The notes beneath the pieces are model-generated. The model had not been told where the DNA came from, did no database searches, and saw nothing but the letters and a program-made list of their open reading frames with translations. Below, piece by piece: positions 25,636 to 34,977 of a stretch of 64,000 nt of DNA. The stretch comes from Corynespora cassiicola (lineage: Eukaryota > Ascomycota > Dothideomycetes > Pleosporales > Corynesporascaceae): NCBI GenBank assembly GCA_022059125.1, contig JAEUWY010000010.1:248001-312000 (forward strand), given 5' to 3'. Position numbers and translations under genes: made by a program. How positions within the stretch are numbered: the stretch's first letter is position 1; the number at the start of each line of letters is the position of its first letter.

Positions 25636-26904
25636 TCACACATCCAATAGTCTTGGGTCATCTCCCCCTCGACAAGGTGCAAGCAACATTCTTTCAAAAG
25701 TGCTCAGCTCCTCGACCTGAGCATCGTAGGTCCAGCTTTTTGACAGATCGCCGTATGCAATCAAATAGGGTCTCTGCTCCCCAGAAACAGTGGCGCAGGG
25801 CCGACTCTCCTGCCATTCAGCAGAGTCGCAGTCCCACATTCTCTGACTGTTTGTGAACGGGAGTCTTGCCAGAATAGGCACTTTATCGCACAACCCAGCT
25901 TTTGTGATGCAGCTCCATGCGCCACTAACCAACGTTGAGAAGAGCACAGTGCGACGTAGCGATTCATAAAACACCCACGACTCGTGGCACGTAGGAAACG
26001 TTTCCGGGCTGTTGAACGAACGTTTCCAGAGATGAGCGGTCCACAATTCAAGGAGTTTGATGTGTTTCGAGGCTTGAATTTGCATGTTGATATCGGGATC
26101 GAAGAGTCGCATGACCTGGTAAATGATGAGCGCTTGCACCGCGGCCAGATGCTCCAATAGCGACCAATCTTTTGACCTTGAGATGAGCGATACGATCTTT
26201 GAATCGATTGAGTTCATTAGCACGTTTGCGTTGCTGTTAGTTTTCAGTAGATAGAGCGCTGCCAGGCTGCAGCTATCTTGATAGGCAGCTGGTTGGTGGC
26301 CTTCGTAAAGTGTCTTGTGTATGAACAAGGTGTGTCCAGTATATGCGAGTGAAGGTACGAAAGCACAGAGGCTGTTGATCATGGACATTACTTGATCGTG
26401 GTTCAGGATGGTTGGCTCCCAAATCTGAGGAACCAAGTCCTTGCCGATCTGCGGCTCTGCGGTAACGATGAGGCGGAGAAAACCATCTCGCCTGGTTGAA
26501 GCAGGAGTGTGAACCGAAGGCATCACGGGCTGGTCTTGAATGGCAGGCAATTGCTTCGTCTGAGACCCACACCGCCTTCGCTTTCTAGGATTAAATGCGG
26601 GGAGGGCATCGCTTCCCGAAGAGCTATCTGGACTGGACGACTCTGTTGACGATAGCAGGGTCGGATCAATACTCGGGTGGGCCTGGGATTGTCCGGTGGC
26701 TCTTGCGTCGCTCTGTATCGGAATCAGGTCCGGTGTGGTCTGCCGAATAACCACCTCTGCTTCACGTGCCGAATGGGGGTAGACGCATTCCAAGCTCTTT
26801 GCGAGGCAACGTTTACAGCAAGGATATCCGAGGTCGCATCTGCGCTTGCTCTTCACGCAAGCGTGGCACGACTTACGACGGGTAGATGAGATGTAACCTA
26901 GCAT
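25636..26904 (-). CDS. Zn2Cys6 fungal transcription factor
   Basis: This single open frame encodes 422 residues from the ATG at 26,904. The frame is open further upstream, but only a GTG is found there. The N-terminal binuclear zinc cluster has the family spacing C-x2-C-x6-C-x6-C-x2-C-x6-C at about residues 13-40, set in a basic stretch (RRKSCHACVKSKRRC). A serine-rich linker and a basic RKRRR patch follow near residue 110. The C-terminal part is helical and resembles the short regulatory region of pathway-type regulators. The protein should bind DNA in the nucleus; its targets cannot be read from the sequence. A TTATATA box lies about 130 bp upstream. The neighbour across a 0.7-kb shared promoter is a Harbinger-like gene on the other strand. 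An upstream exon is possible. Confidence 0.85.
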   Translation of the reverse strand: MLGYISSTRRKSCHACVKSKRRCDLGYPCCKRCLAKSLECVYPHSAREAEVVIRQTTPDLIPIQSDARATGQSQAHPSIDPTLLSSTESSSPDSSSGSDALPAFNPRKRRRCGSQTKQLPAIQDQPVMPSVHTPASTRRDGFLRLIVTAEPQIGKDLVPQIWEPTILNHDQVMSMINSLCAFVPSLAYTGHTLFIHKTLYEGHQPAAYQDSCSLAALYLLKTNSNANVLMNSIDSKIVSLISRSKDWSLLEHLAAVQALIIYQVMRLFDPDINMQIQASKHIKLLELWTAHLWKRSFNSPETFPTCHESWVFYESLRRTVLFSTLVSGAWSCITKAGLCDKVPILARLPFTNSQRMWDCDSAEWQESRPCATVSGEQRPYLIAYGDLSKSWTYDAQVEELSTFERMLLAPCRGGDDPRLLDV

Positions 26905-27032
26905 GTCTGAATTGCCTCGAACCTTCGCTTCGACAGTCGGGAACACGTTGATGAGAGGGGACAGTGGAACGAGGCTGCAGGCTGAACGAGGATCCGAGGG
27001 CGCAAACCCGCGATACACCGACCTGCGAGCCG

Positions 27033-27047
27033 TGGTATATAAGAGAT
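27033..27047 (-). promoter_or_regulatory. Candidate TATA box for the Zn2Cys6 gene
   Basis: The plus-strand word GGTATATAAGAG reads CTCTTATATACC on the minus strand. It lies about 130 bp before the chosen ATG at 26,904, a plausible core-promoter distance for a fungal gene with a short leader. Confidence 0.35.
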
Positions 27048-27619
27048 GGGCGCGTGGATGACTCAGGCGTATGCATGTCAGCGGAACTCCGCCAGGCGTG
27101 CCATGGAGATGGGGATATTTCTGGGCTAGCTCGGTGAAGCGCTTCCTTTACGCCAAGCAGGCCAGGGTGCCGTTTCATCTCGACACAGCCAATCCAGCAA
27201 CAGCGCCGGAACAGGCGCCACATGTCCCGCCGTGGCACAAGCAACGTCTGATGCGGCGCCAGACGCAGACAAATCCGTGGTCCTTTGTTGCTTATTGGGG
27301 CAGAAGCCCTATTGGACCAATGTGCTGATGTCATTGTGTCTGCCCACTGCACTGCACCACCCATGGGCGGCCCCACTCGGCCACTTTCACATGCCAGACC
27401 GGACTCGCACTTCAGCTGATACAGCGAAGTCGCGGGCCTTCTTCTTCAACTTCGCTCCTCATCCCGAAAGAGCATCGCCAGGTCCATCGCCGGAAAATCA
27501 CCAGCTCGTATTGTTGAACACTGCTACACTACCCACTCCTCCACTGCGCCTCCTGATCACCCTCACGCGCCCCGTTACGCAAAACCCTCCGACATTTCGC
27601 ATCATCCGACCTCTTCACC

Positions 27620-28196
27620 ATGGCCGTAATGACCAGCGCAGGGACGGAGAGGGCGCGGTCGCTGCTCAACGGCGTCCCTGATCGTTTCAACGAGTTCTGC
27701 CACATGGACCAGATCACCTTCGTGCAGCTGGCCGACTGGATTGTCGAGCACGCAGAGTCCAACACAGCGCCTGACATCAGTGTGGAAGAGAGCCTATTCG
27801 TTTTTCTCGACATTGTCGCGCAGGGAAACAGCTTCCGTTCGACGGCCTATGGCTGGGACCATGACATCAAGCTTACTCAGAGGTGTGTATTTTCTCCGCC
27901 GCTTTTGCATCTTAATCGACCATGGCTGACAGAGGTTACACAGCATCTTTCTCAACGTACTGAACGCGCTGCAAATTCTCCGGGAAAAGGAAGAGATCTC
28001 CCCTTCGTGCCCCTCATTCAATATGACAAAGTCCCGATGGCGGATCCTGAAGTCTTGGCGGGCGGGAAAAACTAGGATGGACGGCATGATCAAGGTCGGA
28101 GATGACGGCGGCGACGGCCTCGACGTCGAACAGGAAAGCCTAACGCAAGCGCTAACCGCGCTCAACAATTTCATCCACGAGCACAGGGAATTCTAG
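27620..28196 (+). CDS. Small protein resembling the N-terminal domain of PIF/Harbinger (HARBI1-like) transposases
   Basis: Two exons (27,620-27,882 and 27,944-28,196) with a 61-nt GT-AG intron and a CTGAC branch site give 171 residues. Residues about 25-100 match the helical region that precedes the catalytic domain in fungal Harbinger-type transposases: a FCHMDQITFVQLADWIV segment, then ISVEESLFVFLDIVAQGNSFR, then a QSIFLNVLNAL helix just after the splice site. The catalytic DDE domain is absent. Downstream there is a K/R-rich stretch, then an acidic helix ending HEHREF. The frame is clean and the promoter region is ordinary, so this looks like a host gene derived from a transposase, perhaps DNA-binding. 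Without a splice the frame stops at 28,075. The relationship is my reading of motif order, not a search result. Confidence 0.65.
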
Positions 28197-28441
28197 GGTA
28201 GCGATTGCATATTTCGGCTTCTTTTCATCGGGTTGGGCAAAGGCGTATTGGCATGGTTTGCATTGCATGCCGGATTTAGAGGCAGGACATTGGGCAAGGC
28301 TGGTTCCGGGTATTTTTCTTGTGTATGTAGGCAAATTGATGATGGTATATCCCGGGCACGGTGTCCGAGAGGGGCGCCGTGGTCGAATCCGTTCCGAATT
28401 GGTTCTTGCCCATGTGCATCGCGTACCGATGACGCAATATC

Positions 28442-29113
28442 TTATACTGCAACAGCCGTGACAGTTCCTTTCTCCAGTGTGCCTAGTCTCCCCCTCTTGA
28501 TACCCATCGCATCCTCAATTTTTTGATCGGCCTCGCCACGGGCTCTCCTCATCAAGGCCAACTGTATCAGGCCAGCATCCAAGTACTTTCTGCCCTGGAA
28601 GCCTCTGCGCCCGACTTGTGTTAGTTCTTCCTCGGCTTCTTCCTGGATGCGCTGCCTGGCCTCCAGCACTCTCAACACGGGATTGTCTCTGGGATCCGGG
28701 AAGGCAGACTGGGGCGGGGCGGACATCATATCCGACGGGAATGAAGAGGATGTGTTACGCTGGGGATCGAAAGCAGAAGTTGAAGTAGGCGAAAAGTGAG
28801 GATTTGGTTCCACGGCGCCCATGGTATTCAGACGGGAAGCAAAAGCAGGATCGCGGGCGTCGAGGTCGATTGCTTCTTAACGGTTAGCCTTGGAGGGAGA
28901 GAGGCCATGAAGGCAGTGGTTATGTATACCCTGGGTCTTGGACTCACTCGCCTGCGGTGGCGGGTGTACGGAAGGCCCTGCATTGGGAGCCTGCGCGGGA
29001 GCAGCCGGAGATGGCAGAGGAGCCCGAGTGGTGGCCGTGGGGGCGCGCGATGGGTACTTTCGAGCAGCAGAACCGGCGGCGGCGCGGGCGCCTTTGGAAG
29101 CGGATGAGCCCAT
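28442..29113 (-). CDS. Conserved fungal protein with N-terminal MGSS and C-terminal HTH-like region
   Basis: Two exons (28,948-29,113 and 28,442-28,875) with a 72-nt intron encode 199 residues. The protein starts MGSSASKGARAAAG, which could be N-myristoylated. An alanine/proline-rich stretch with basic residues follows, suggesting disorder or a targeting sequence. After the intron it reads AIDLDARDPAFASRLN, then a low-complexity linker, then a helical stretch (VLEARQRIQEEAEEELTQVGRRGFQGRKYLD) and a helix-turn-helix-like end with RRARGEADQKIEDAMGIKRGRLGTL. I recall similar small proteins annotated as HTH-domain proteins in many ascomycetes, but I know of no assigned function. It converges with the Harbinger-like gene, and DAHP synthase lies upstream in the same direction. 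Confidence 0.75.
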
Positions 29114-29406
29114 GAGTGCGGGGAGGGGAGAAGTCGCACGAAAAATGTTGGGGAGGAATTGCTCGTTTAAACGTCACAGCCGTCTTCTGGAAGAACCCTA
29201 GAAGCTCGGGCCAGGATCCTCAGCATCGTCCATCACGTGCTGACGTAAACGATCCACCCCGGCCTACTGCTTAAGGGTAGGCTTGCGAGAGATTGCAGGC
29301 ATGATACGAAGAAGGGTAGTGCATCATGTAATGTGTATTCTACTTTTGGTATCATCACAGCCCTGTACACTCCTCGAAACTACGTGATTTTTTGTCACTG
29401 GCCGCT

Positions 29407-30913
29407 TCAGAGCTCCCTGTCTTCCCGATAAGAACCTGCCACCAGGAAGGCAAGCTCGAGGGCCTGCTTTTCGTTCAATCTAGGGTCGCAATAGGTGGTG
29501 TAATTCAAGCTGAGGTCCTCGTCCACTAGGCCCTCGCTACCACCCGTGCACTCGGTCACAGCATCGCCTGTCAGTTCCAGATGCATTCCGCCGAGGTAAG
29601 AACCGTGTTGCTTGTGAATCTTGAGTGCTGAAGAGAGCTCTGAGAAGATGCTGCTAAAAGAGCGAGTCTTGATCCCAGTTGGTGTGGAGCGGGTGTTGCT
29701 ACAGTGAATTAGCAATAAGTAATCAAAAGCTCGCATCACATTAGACCCACCCGTGCATAGGGTCGCATTGCCAGAGAACGATGTGGCCACTGCTCTTCAC
29801 AGCTTCAATGTGCGTGCCTAGCATGGACTCCACCTTGTCTGCGCCATAGCGTGTGATCAGGGTAACTTTGCCAACTTCCTTGTTTGGGTTGACAATGTCC
29901 AGTAGTTCCACCAACTCATCCGTCTTCATCGAGGGTCCGACCTTGATGCCTATGGGGTTCTCGATACCGCGGAAGTATTCAACATGGCCTCCATCAATCT
30001 GGCGTGTCCGATCTCCAATCCAGATGAAATGAGCCGAAGTGTTGTACCAGCCCTTGCCATCAACCGATGGGTGGGTAGGCTGGTAGTTGCTGGGATGCTT
30101 TAGTCGTCGTGTGAGACTCTGCTCATACTCTAGAACAAGACCCTCGTGGCTCGTGTATAGGTCCACCGTCTGAAGCTTTCCCGAAGTGTCTGCTCCAATA
30201 GTCCGCATGAAGCGAAGCGAGTCAGAGATGCTGTGTACAATCTTCTCGTATTTTGCTTGTAATTCTTGGTCGCGCACATGACCGAGCTCCCAATCCATTG
30301 GGTTGTGGAGGTCTGCGATACCACTTGCCAGTTGTCCACGAATGTAGTTCAGCGTCGTGGCAGAATGGAAATAGGCACTGACCAGCCTCTCGGGGTCAAC
30401 ATGTCTGTGGGCTGGCTCGAAGCCGTTGAGAATATCTCCTCGGAAACTTGGGATCTCCTTTCCGTCTACCAGCTCAGTCGGGCTTGATCTAGGCTTAGCG
30501 TACTGACCGGCCATACGGCCGATGCGAATCACAGGCTTGTTTGAGCCCCAAATCAGCACCAGACTCATTTGGAGTAGCAGCTTGATTTTGGAGTTGATGG
30601 GGTCATCGGCACAATAGGAGAAGAGCTCTGCACAATCTCCTCCTTGAAGCAGGAATGCCTTTCCGAGAGCCGCATCGCGCAGACTGGTCTTCAACCTGGC
30701 GACTTCCGACGGTGTGACAATGGGAGGGAGACTAGAGAGCTTCGTCAAAGCTGCTGATACTGCAGCGGCATCTTCGTATTCGACGACTTGTTTAATCGGC
30801 TTCGATTTCCAGGCTGCAGTTGATCAGCGCTGAATTCAGCTTGCGAAAAAAAAGTCAAAATTACAAGTCGGAGACCACTCTCCGGAGTGGCTTGTCGCAT
30901 ATTTCGAGTCCAT
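29407..30913 (-). CDS. 3-deoxy-D-arabino-heptulosonate 7-phosphate synthase, class II
   Basis: Three exons (30,865-30,913; 29,751-30,813; 29,407-29,698) with introns of 51 and 52 nt give 467 residues, the usual length for class II (plant-type) enzymes. The enzyme condenses phosphoenolpyruvate with erythrose 4-phosphate, the first step of the shikimate pathway to aromatic amino acids. Visible family blocks are WSPTSWKSKPIKQ at the N-terminus, GGDCAELF, RIGRMAGQYAKPRS, HNPMDWELGH, YTSHEGLVLEYE, HFIWIGDRTRQ, IKVGPSM, LITRYGADKVE and CDPMHGNT. The metal ligands expected in the family are present: Cys77, His370, Glu412 and Asp442. The short first exon was placed by matching the conserved start and a clean GTAATT donor. 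Yeast uses class I enzymes instead, and many filamentous fungi carry this form as well. Confidence 0.93.
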
Positions 30914-31484
30914 AATCTTAGAAGATGTCGTATATTTGCAATGTATGTCCTAGTGAAACCTGCCCTGTCAATGTTAGGCGACCTTGATGCTGACAGGAAA
31001 TTGCGAACAAGAGGCTGTCTTGTCTGTCAGGGGAACATGAACAGTCAAGACACGAAACTGAAGACGATTGAAAGTGATAACCGTTACGGCTTGGAAAGGA
31101 CAAATATGGAGGCTTGGGCCAAAGGGTCATCTGACGATGAGTCAAGGAAAAGAGTGCGGCGAAACGAGAACCTCCGTGCGCCCTAAATTAAACCCCAAGA
31201 GCCCGGTGGGCAAGTAGACCAGTACTCACCCTACAACAAATGATTCCTAGCCCAAGAGTTGGGGGTTGCAAAGGTCGTGCAAAAGCTCGACCGAGTTGAA
31301 AGGCACAAAAAATTAAAAATGCCACGAATTGAGGTGGCATGCGCGGGGAGCGACGTCATTGGCCCAACGTCTCCGCCCTCAACCTCCACCGAAGCTCCCC
31401 CACCTGCACGACATACTCGCAGCCTTCACCACATCAACCACTCATACCATCTAACAGCCAGATAGGACACACGCGATCGAAAAA

Positions 31485-31940
31485 ATGGCTGAGCCGCAGC
31501 CTGCCACTATCCACGAGGGTGCTGCGGACCCTCATGCGCCCACTAGCACCGCCGAGGACCGCAAAGCCGCCGCCGCCCTGTCTTCCCTCGATGCACAAGA
31601 TGACGAGTCTTCCGGGAAGAAGGAAGTCGACACAAAGGCGCTAGGGGAAGCTATGAAAACCCTCAGCGTACAGAAGAAGAATGCCGAACAGAAGAAGGAC
31701 GTAAAGGTGGACCCCAAGGACGTGTCGCTGCTGGTATGGCCCACTCGTTATTGATGTCGGGAGGTTCAGGGGACCGCATTCACATATGCGGTTACGCGAG
31801 AATGAATTCAAGACAAGAAGCTCATGGAATTATAGGTACACGAACTTGAGCTCACCAAGCAAAAGGCGACCGAACTCCTGCGCGAGAACGAGGGCGACGC
31901 AGTCAAGGCTTTGAGAGCTTTCATTACTGCGTCAAGCTGA
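31485..31940 (+). CDS. HYPK-like UBA/NAC-type protein (NatA regulator)
   Basis: Two exons (31,485-31,733 and 31,836-31,940) with a 102-nt intron encode 117 residues. The N-terminal two thirds is polar and probably disordered, followed by a charged helix with KALGEAMKTLSVQKKNAEQKKD. The C-terminal 40 residues form a UBA fold: DPKDVSLLVHELELTKQKATELLRENEGDAVKALRAF. This arrangement matches huntingtin-interacting protein K, which binds the ribosome-associated N-terminal acetyltransferase NatA and limits aggregation. NAC-alpha has a similar UBA but is longer and includes a NAC domain, which is absent here. The intron joins CTG to GTA in phase 0, exactly inside the conserved LLV motif. Confidence 0.85.
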
Positions 31941-33724
31941 GCAAAATAGTGTCCCACGCATGCCATTACATGCATGTTAACATGGGAAGCTAGGCCACCC
32001 AGCTGGGAATGACCGACCAGAACACAATTGCAGCCGGCGGCCAGTATATAATCCCAACCAGTAGCAGCTACTACACAATTATAAGGAGGCGTTGAAAGCC
32101 CACCGAGAGTACGTCTCCTATATTTCAACCCATATGCGAAGGATCATTCATTCGAAGGTGCACATGAACTGGTATATAGACGCGACTAGCGTATCCCAGG
32201 AAGAAAACGTGTATACTTTGGATGAAGGAACAGTATCTATCGATACTTGGGCGCTGCACTACATGCTGGACTCGGCAACTTCGGATAACCAGAGGATTTC
32301 TTTTTATTCTCAAAGACAACTGTTTTAAATCAGAAACTATCAACCGCACAACAGCTACATCATTGCTTCGTGATCATCCATATTGAGCGATCAGCTCAAC
32401 AAACTCCCCAGTTCTCCTGCACCCGTCTTGATTCCAGCACCTACCAGTTGTAGTCCTCGTAATTTCCCGAACGTTGGCCTTCACCCCATTCCCGTTCCAG
32501 AACGAATCACTGTCAAGGGGTGCATATTGAACAACCACCGATACAGTCTGCCCTAGCCATCTGGGGGAAAAGAGTTGGAAGACCAAAAATTACACTGGTA
32601 TTTCTTGCTTTTAAATCTCTTTCTGTGGGCCTTCTAGATCACAATAAATTTGAAACTCTGATTCGCGAAGGCCATATCAGTGGATCTTAATTTTAATTGT
32701 AATCTAGCCGGATGATCACGTAGAGAGGCTGATGCATTTGATATATATATAAGCCTCAACAGTGAGTTGTGCTGTTTAAATTAGAAGTACATTGGATTAG
32801 ATAGAATTCAAAGGAAGAAAGCACCATCAAAATCTCATCATGGTGTTCTCCTTTTGGATCTATCTAATTCTTGATTTTCCTATATTTTGTCATCATGGCG
32901 TCTGGTGAAGAAGGCCAACAGCACTAAGAATCCCCAATAAAACACATCAACACAACCCTTCCCGGACCTCCCTTAGGTATAACCGCCATTCGTAATCTTT
33001 TCCCCAATTATAAGCTATTTGCTTTCCACATAGAGTCATGAGTTGGGAGCTAGGAGGGGCATGTGTGTATCTAGACTGGATTAGGCAAAGCCTGAGTTTC
33101 GCAGGGAATATTAGACGTCTTCAAGCGACAGCCACATTACCTCCACACCAAGTCATTCCTAATCTTGATTTTCCTGGCTCCATAAAAGTTTATCTTTGTG
33201 TCACTATTAAGAGACTCAATGCGGCGTCTCCGGAAACATGTCTATATGCAGACGCATCGTACACAGGTAGCTGCATATCAGGTTCCTATTCGAAGTCTTT
33301 CAATCAAAGGTCAATGGTGTTATACTTCGCCTTTACTCGAAGACTAAGATAATATTATGGAAATCTAGATACTCAGGCTGAGACCATGGCACCGCATACA
33401 TATGAGCTAGTGCAGTCACTTTTGAAAGCTAGCCCAGCGTTGATCCTCTGTCTTATATTTTCTTCATGTGAACAGCACCATAATACCGCCTTCTCGCGGT
33501 TTCATATACCATGAATTAAATTAACACCTATTGGGGCATCGTCTAGGAATGTGTAGTTGGAATGTTGGAACGGAGGGCGTGATGATATAGAATTCAGGTT
33601 CTGAATATATATTGCACCATCGTCTCACAGATTTGCATCCATTACCCTCTCAACAGCTGCTTCCTCAAGGTCATTCAAGCCAGAAACACGAGTCAAATAT
33701 TCCAAGCCCAAAAAATCCCGCAAA
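31941..33724. other. Intergenic stretch, no gene seen
   Basis: About 1.8 kb between the HYPK-like gene and the WSC gene. It is moderately AT-rich, and the only frames are short and without motifs (for example 32,092-32,328 and 33,038-33,352). A small imperfect mirror occurs around 32,798-32,870, where TTAGATAGAATTC recurs inverted as ATCTATCTAATTC. It probably contains the promoter of the WSC gene, with an ATATATAT track at 32,741-32,752. Confidence 0.5.
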
Positions 33725-34675
33725 ATGCACTACGTCATCTCCCTCTTTCTTCTTGCCCATTCCAGCTCTGCAGCCACTCTTGCCAAGCGCGCCCTTGCCC
33801 CGGATTCAACTCTTCCCTCAGGATGGGAATACTCAGGGTGCTACACAGACAGCGTCTACAGCAGAACTCTCAATTATGACTTCGTCTTTGACATGGGTAT
33901 CAATACCTTGACAGCTGATACCTGCATCGCCTACTGCAGCTCGAGGGGGTATCCAGTCGCTGGGACCGAGTATGCGGCAGAGTGTTTCTGTGGCACAGGT
34001 ATCCCCCTACAAACGGGAACAGACGGTTGCGACATGGCGTGCGCCGGCGACTCCACGCAAGCTTGCGGTGGGCCTGATAGACTTAGTGTCTATGCGAATT
34101 TCGCAACCAATCCTGGACCTGAGGGATGGGCCTCCTTGGGATGTTACACAGATAATGTTCAAGCGTGGACACTGGCCAATCTAGAGCAAGTTGCTGGGGG
34201 TACTGACGCTCTGACTGTTGCTCTTTGCACTACGACCTGTGGAAATCTAGGGTTCACATATGCCGGCGTTGAGTATGCAGGTAAGCGCTGAAATCCCTCC
34301 TCGGAGCAATGGTACAAGAGACTGATGTCATTAGGCGAATGCTTCTGCGGGAATGAGTTGCTCAACGGCGGCGCCCCCTTTGCTGGAGGATGCGGAATGC
34401 TATGCAAGGGCAACGCTACCGAATTTTGTGGTGGACCCGATCGTCTCAATCTGTATCAAGCGATCCCTTCGGAGGCGCCCGAGCCCGAACCCACTACCAC
34501 TGAGGTTTCAATGCCTATAGAGGTTACGTCTACCGGAGAAGCTCTTCCACAAGAGCCCACTTCTACTGTCGAGTCGTTTCTGGTCACCGAAAGCATAACT
34601 GCTACCGAGGAAATTCATGCGACGGTTATCTCTGAGGAGCCCATCTCAACTTCAGTCTCTGCCAGAAACGACTAA
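33725..34675 (+). CDS. Secreted or wall-associated protein with two WSC domains
   Basis: Two exons (33,725-34,280 and 34,335-34,675) with a 54-nt intron encode 298 residues. A hydrophobic signal peptide covers about residues 1-17, followed by a KR site suited to Kex2-type processing. Two cysteine-rich WSC carbohydrate-binding domains follow (about residues 33-123 and 135-240). Each contains GCYTD near its start, an ECFCG core, and a CGGPDRL(S/N)(V/L)Y end. The intron falls just before the second ECFCG. The C-terminus is a Thr/Ser/Glu/Pro-rich tail of about 60 residues with no transmembrane segment, so it is probably secreted rather than a Wsc-type stress sensor. Likely binds cell-wall or external glucans. 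Confidence 0.9.
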
Positions 34676-34977
34676 AGTACTAGTCCTTGAAGCAACCTTA
34701 GGATAAACTCTTAGAATAAATGACCCTCTTACCTTTTCAAGTATACTGATTTTTTTTTTTCAAAGAGAATTGTGAATGATTGCAAATGTGCCGGAGGTAG
34801 CGTTGGAGTTAACTCAGCTGTACTAGTGTGCTTTTGGCAGCGCGTACAGGGCTGTAGTCAGCGCTAGCAGCGTCATAGACTTAACTCCGGAATCATAGCT
34901 ACCAAAACCTCGCCCTTCCGCCTCTTCATGTCATTCCCTACGTTCTTCGGTCTCGTTCCACTCCGCACACAGCAGCC

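Noticed and set aside
27071..27681. Plus-strand frames over the shared promoter of the Zn2Cys6 and Harbinger-like genes
   Set aside because: No motif; they overlap the likely promoter and leader, and extend into the first exon in the wrong frame.
28340..28430. tRNA-like text (GTGTCCGAGAGG and GGTCGAATCC)
   Set aside because: The two box-like words are about 20 bp apart and no cloverleaf with an acceptor stem can be formed.
30887..31186. 99-codon plus-strand frame upstream of the HYPK-like gene
   Set aside because: It overlaps the first exon and promoter of DAHP synthase on the other strand and has no recognisable features.
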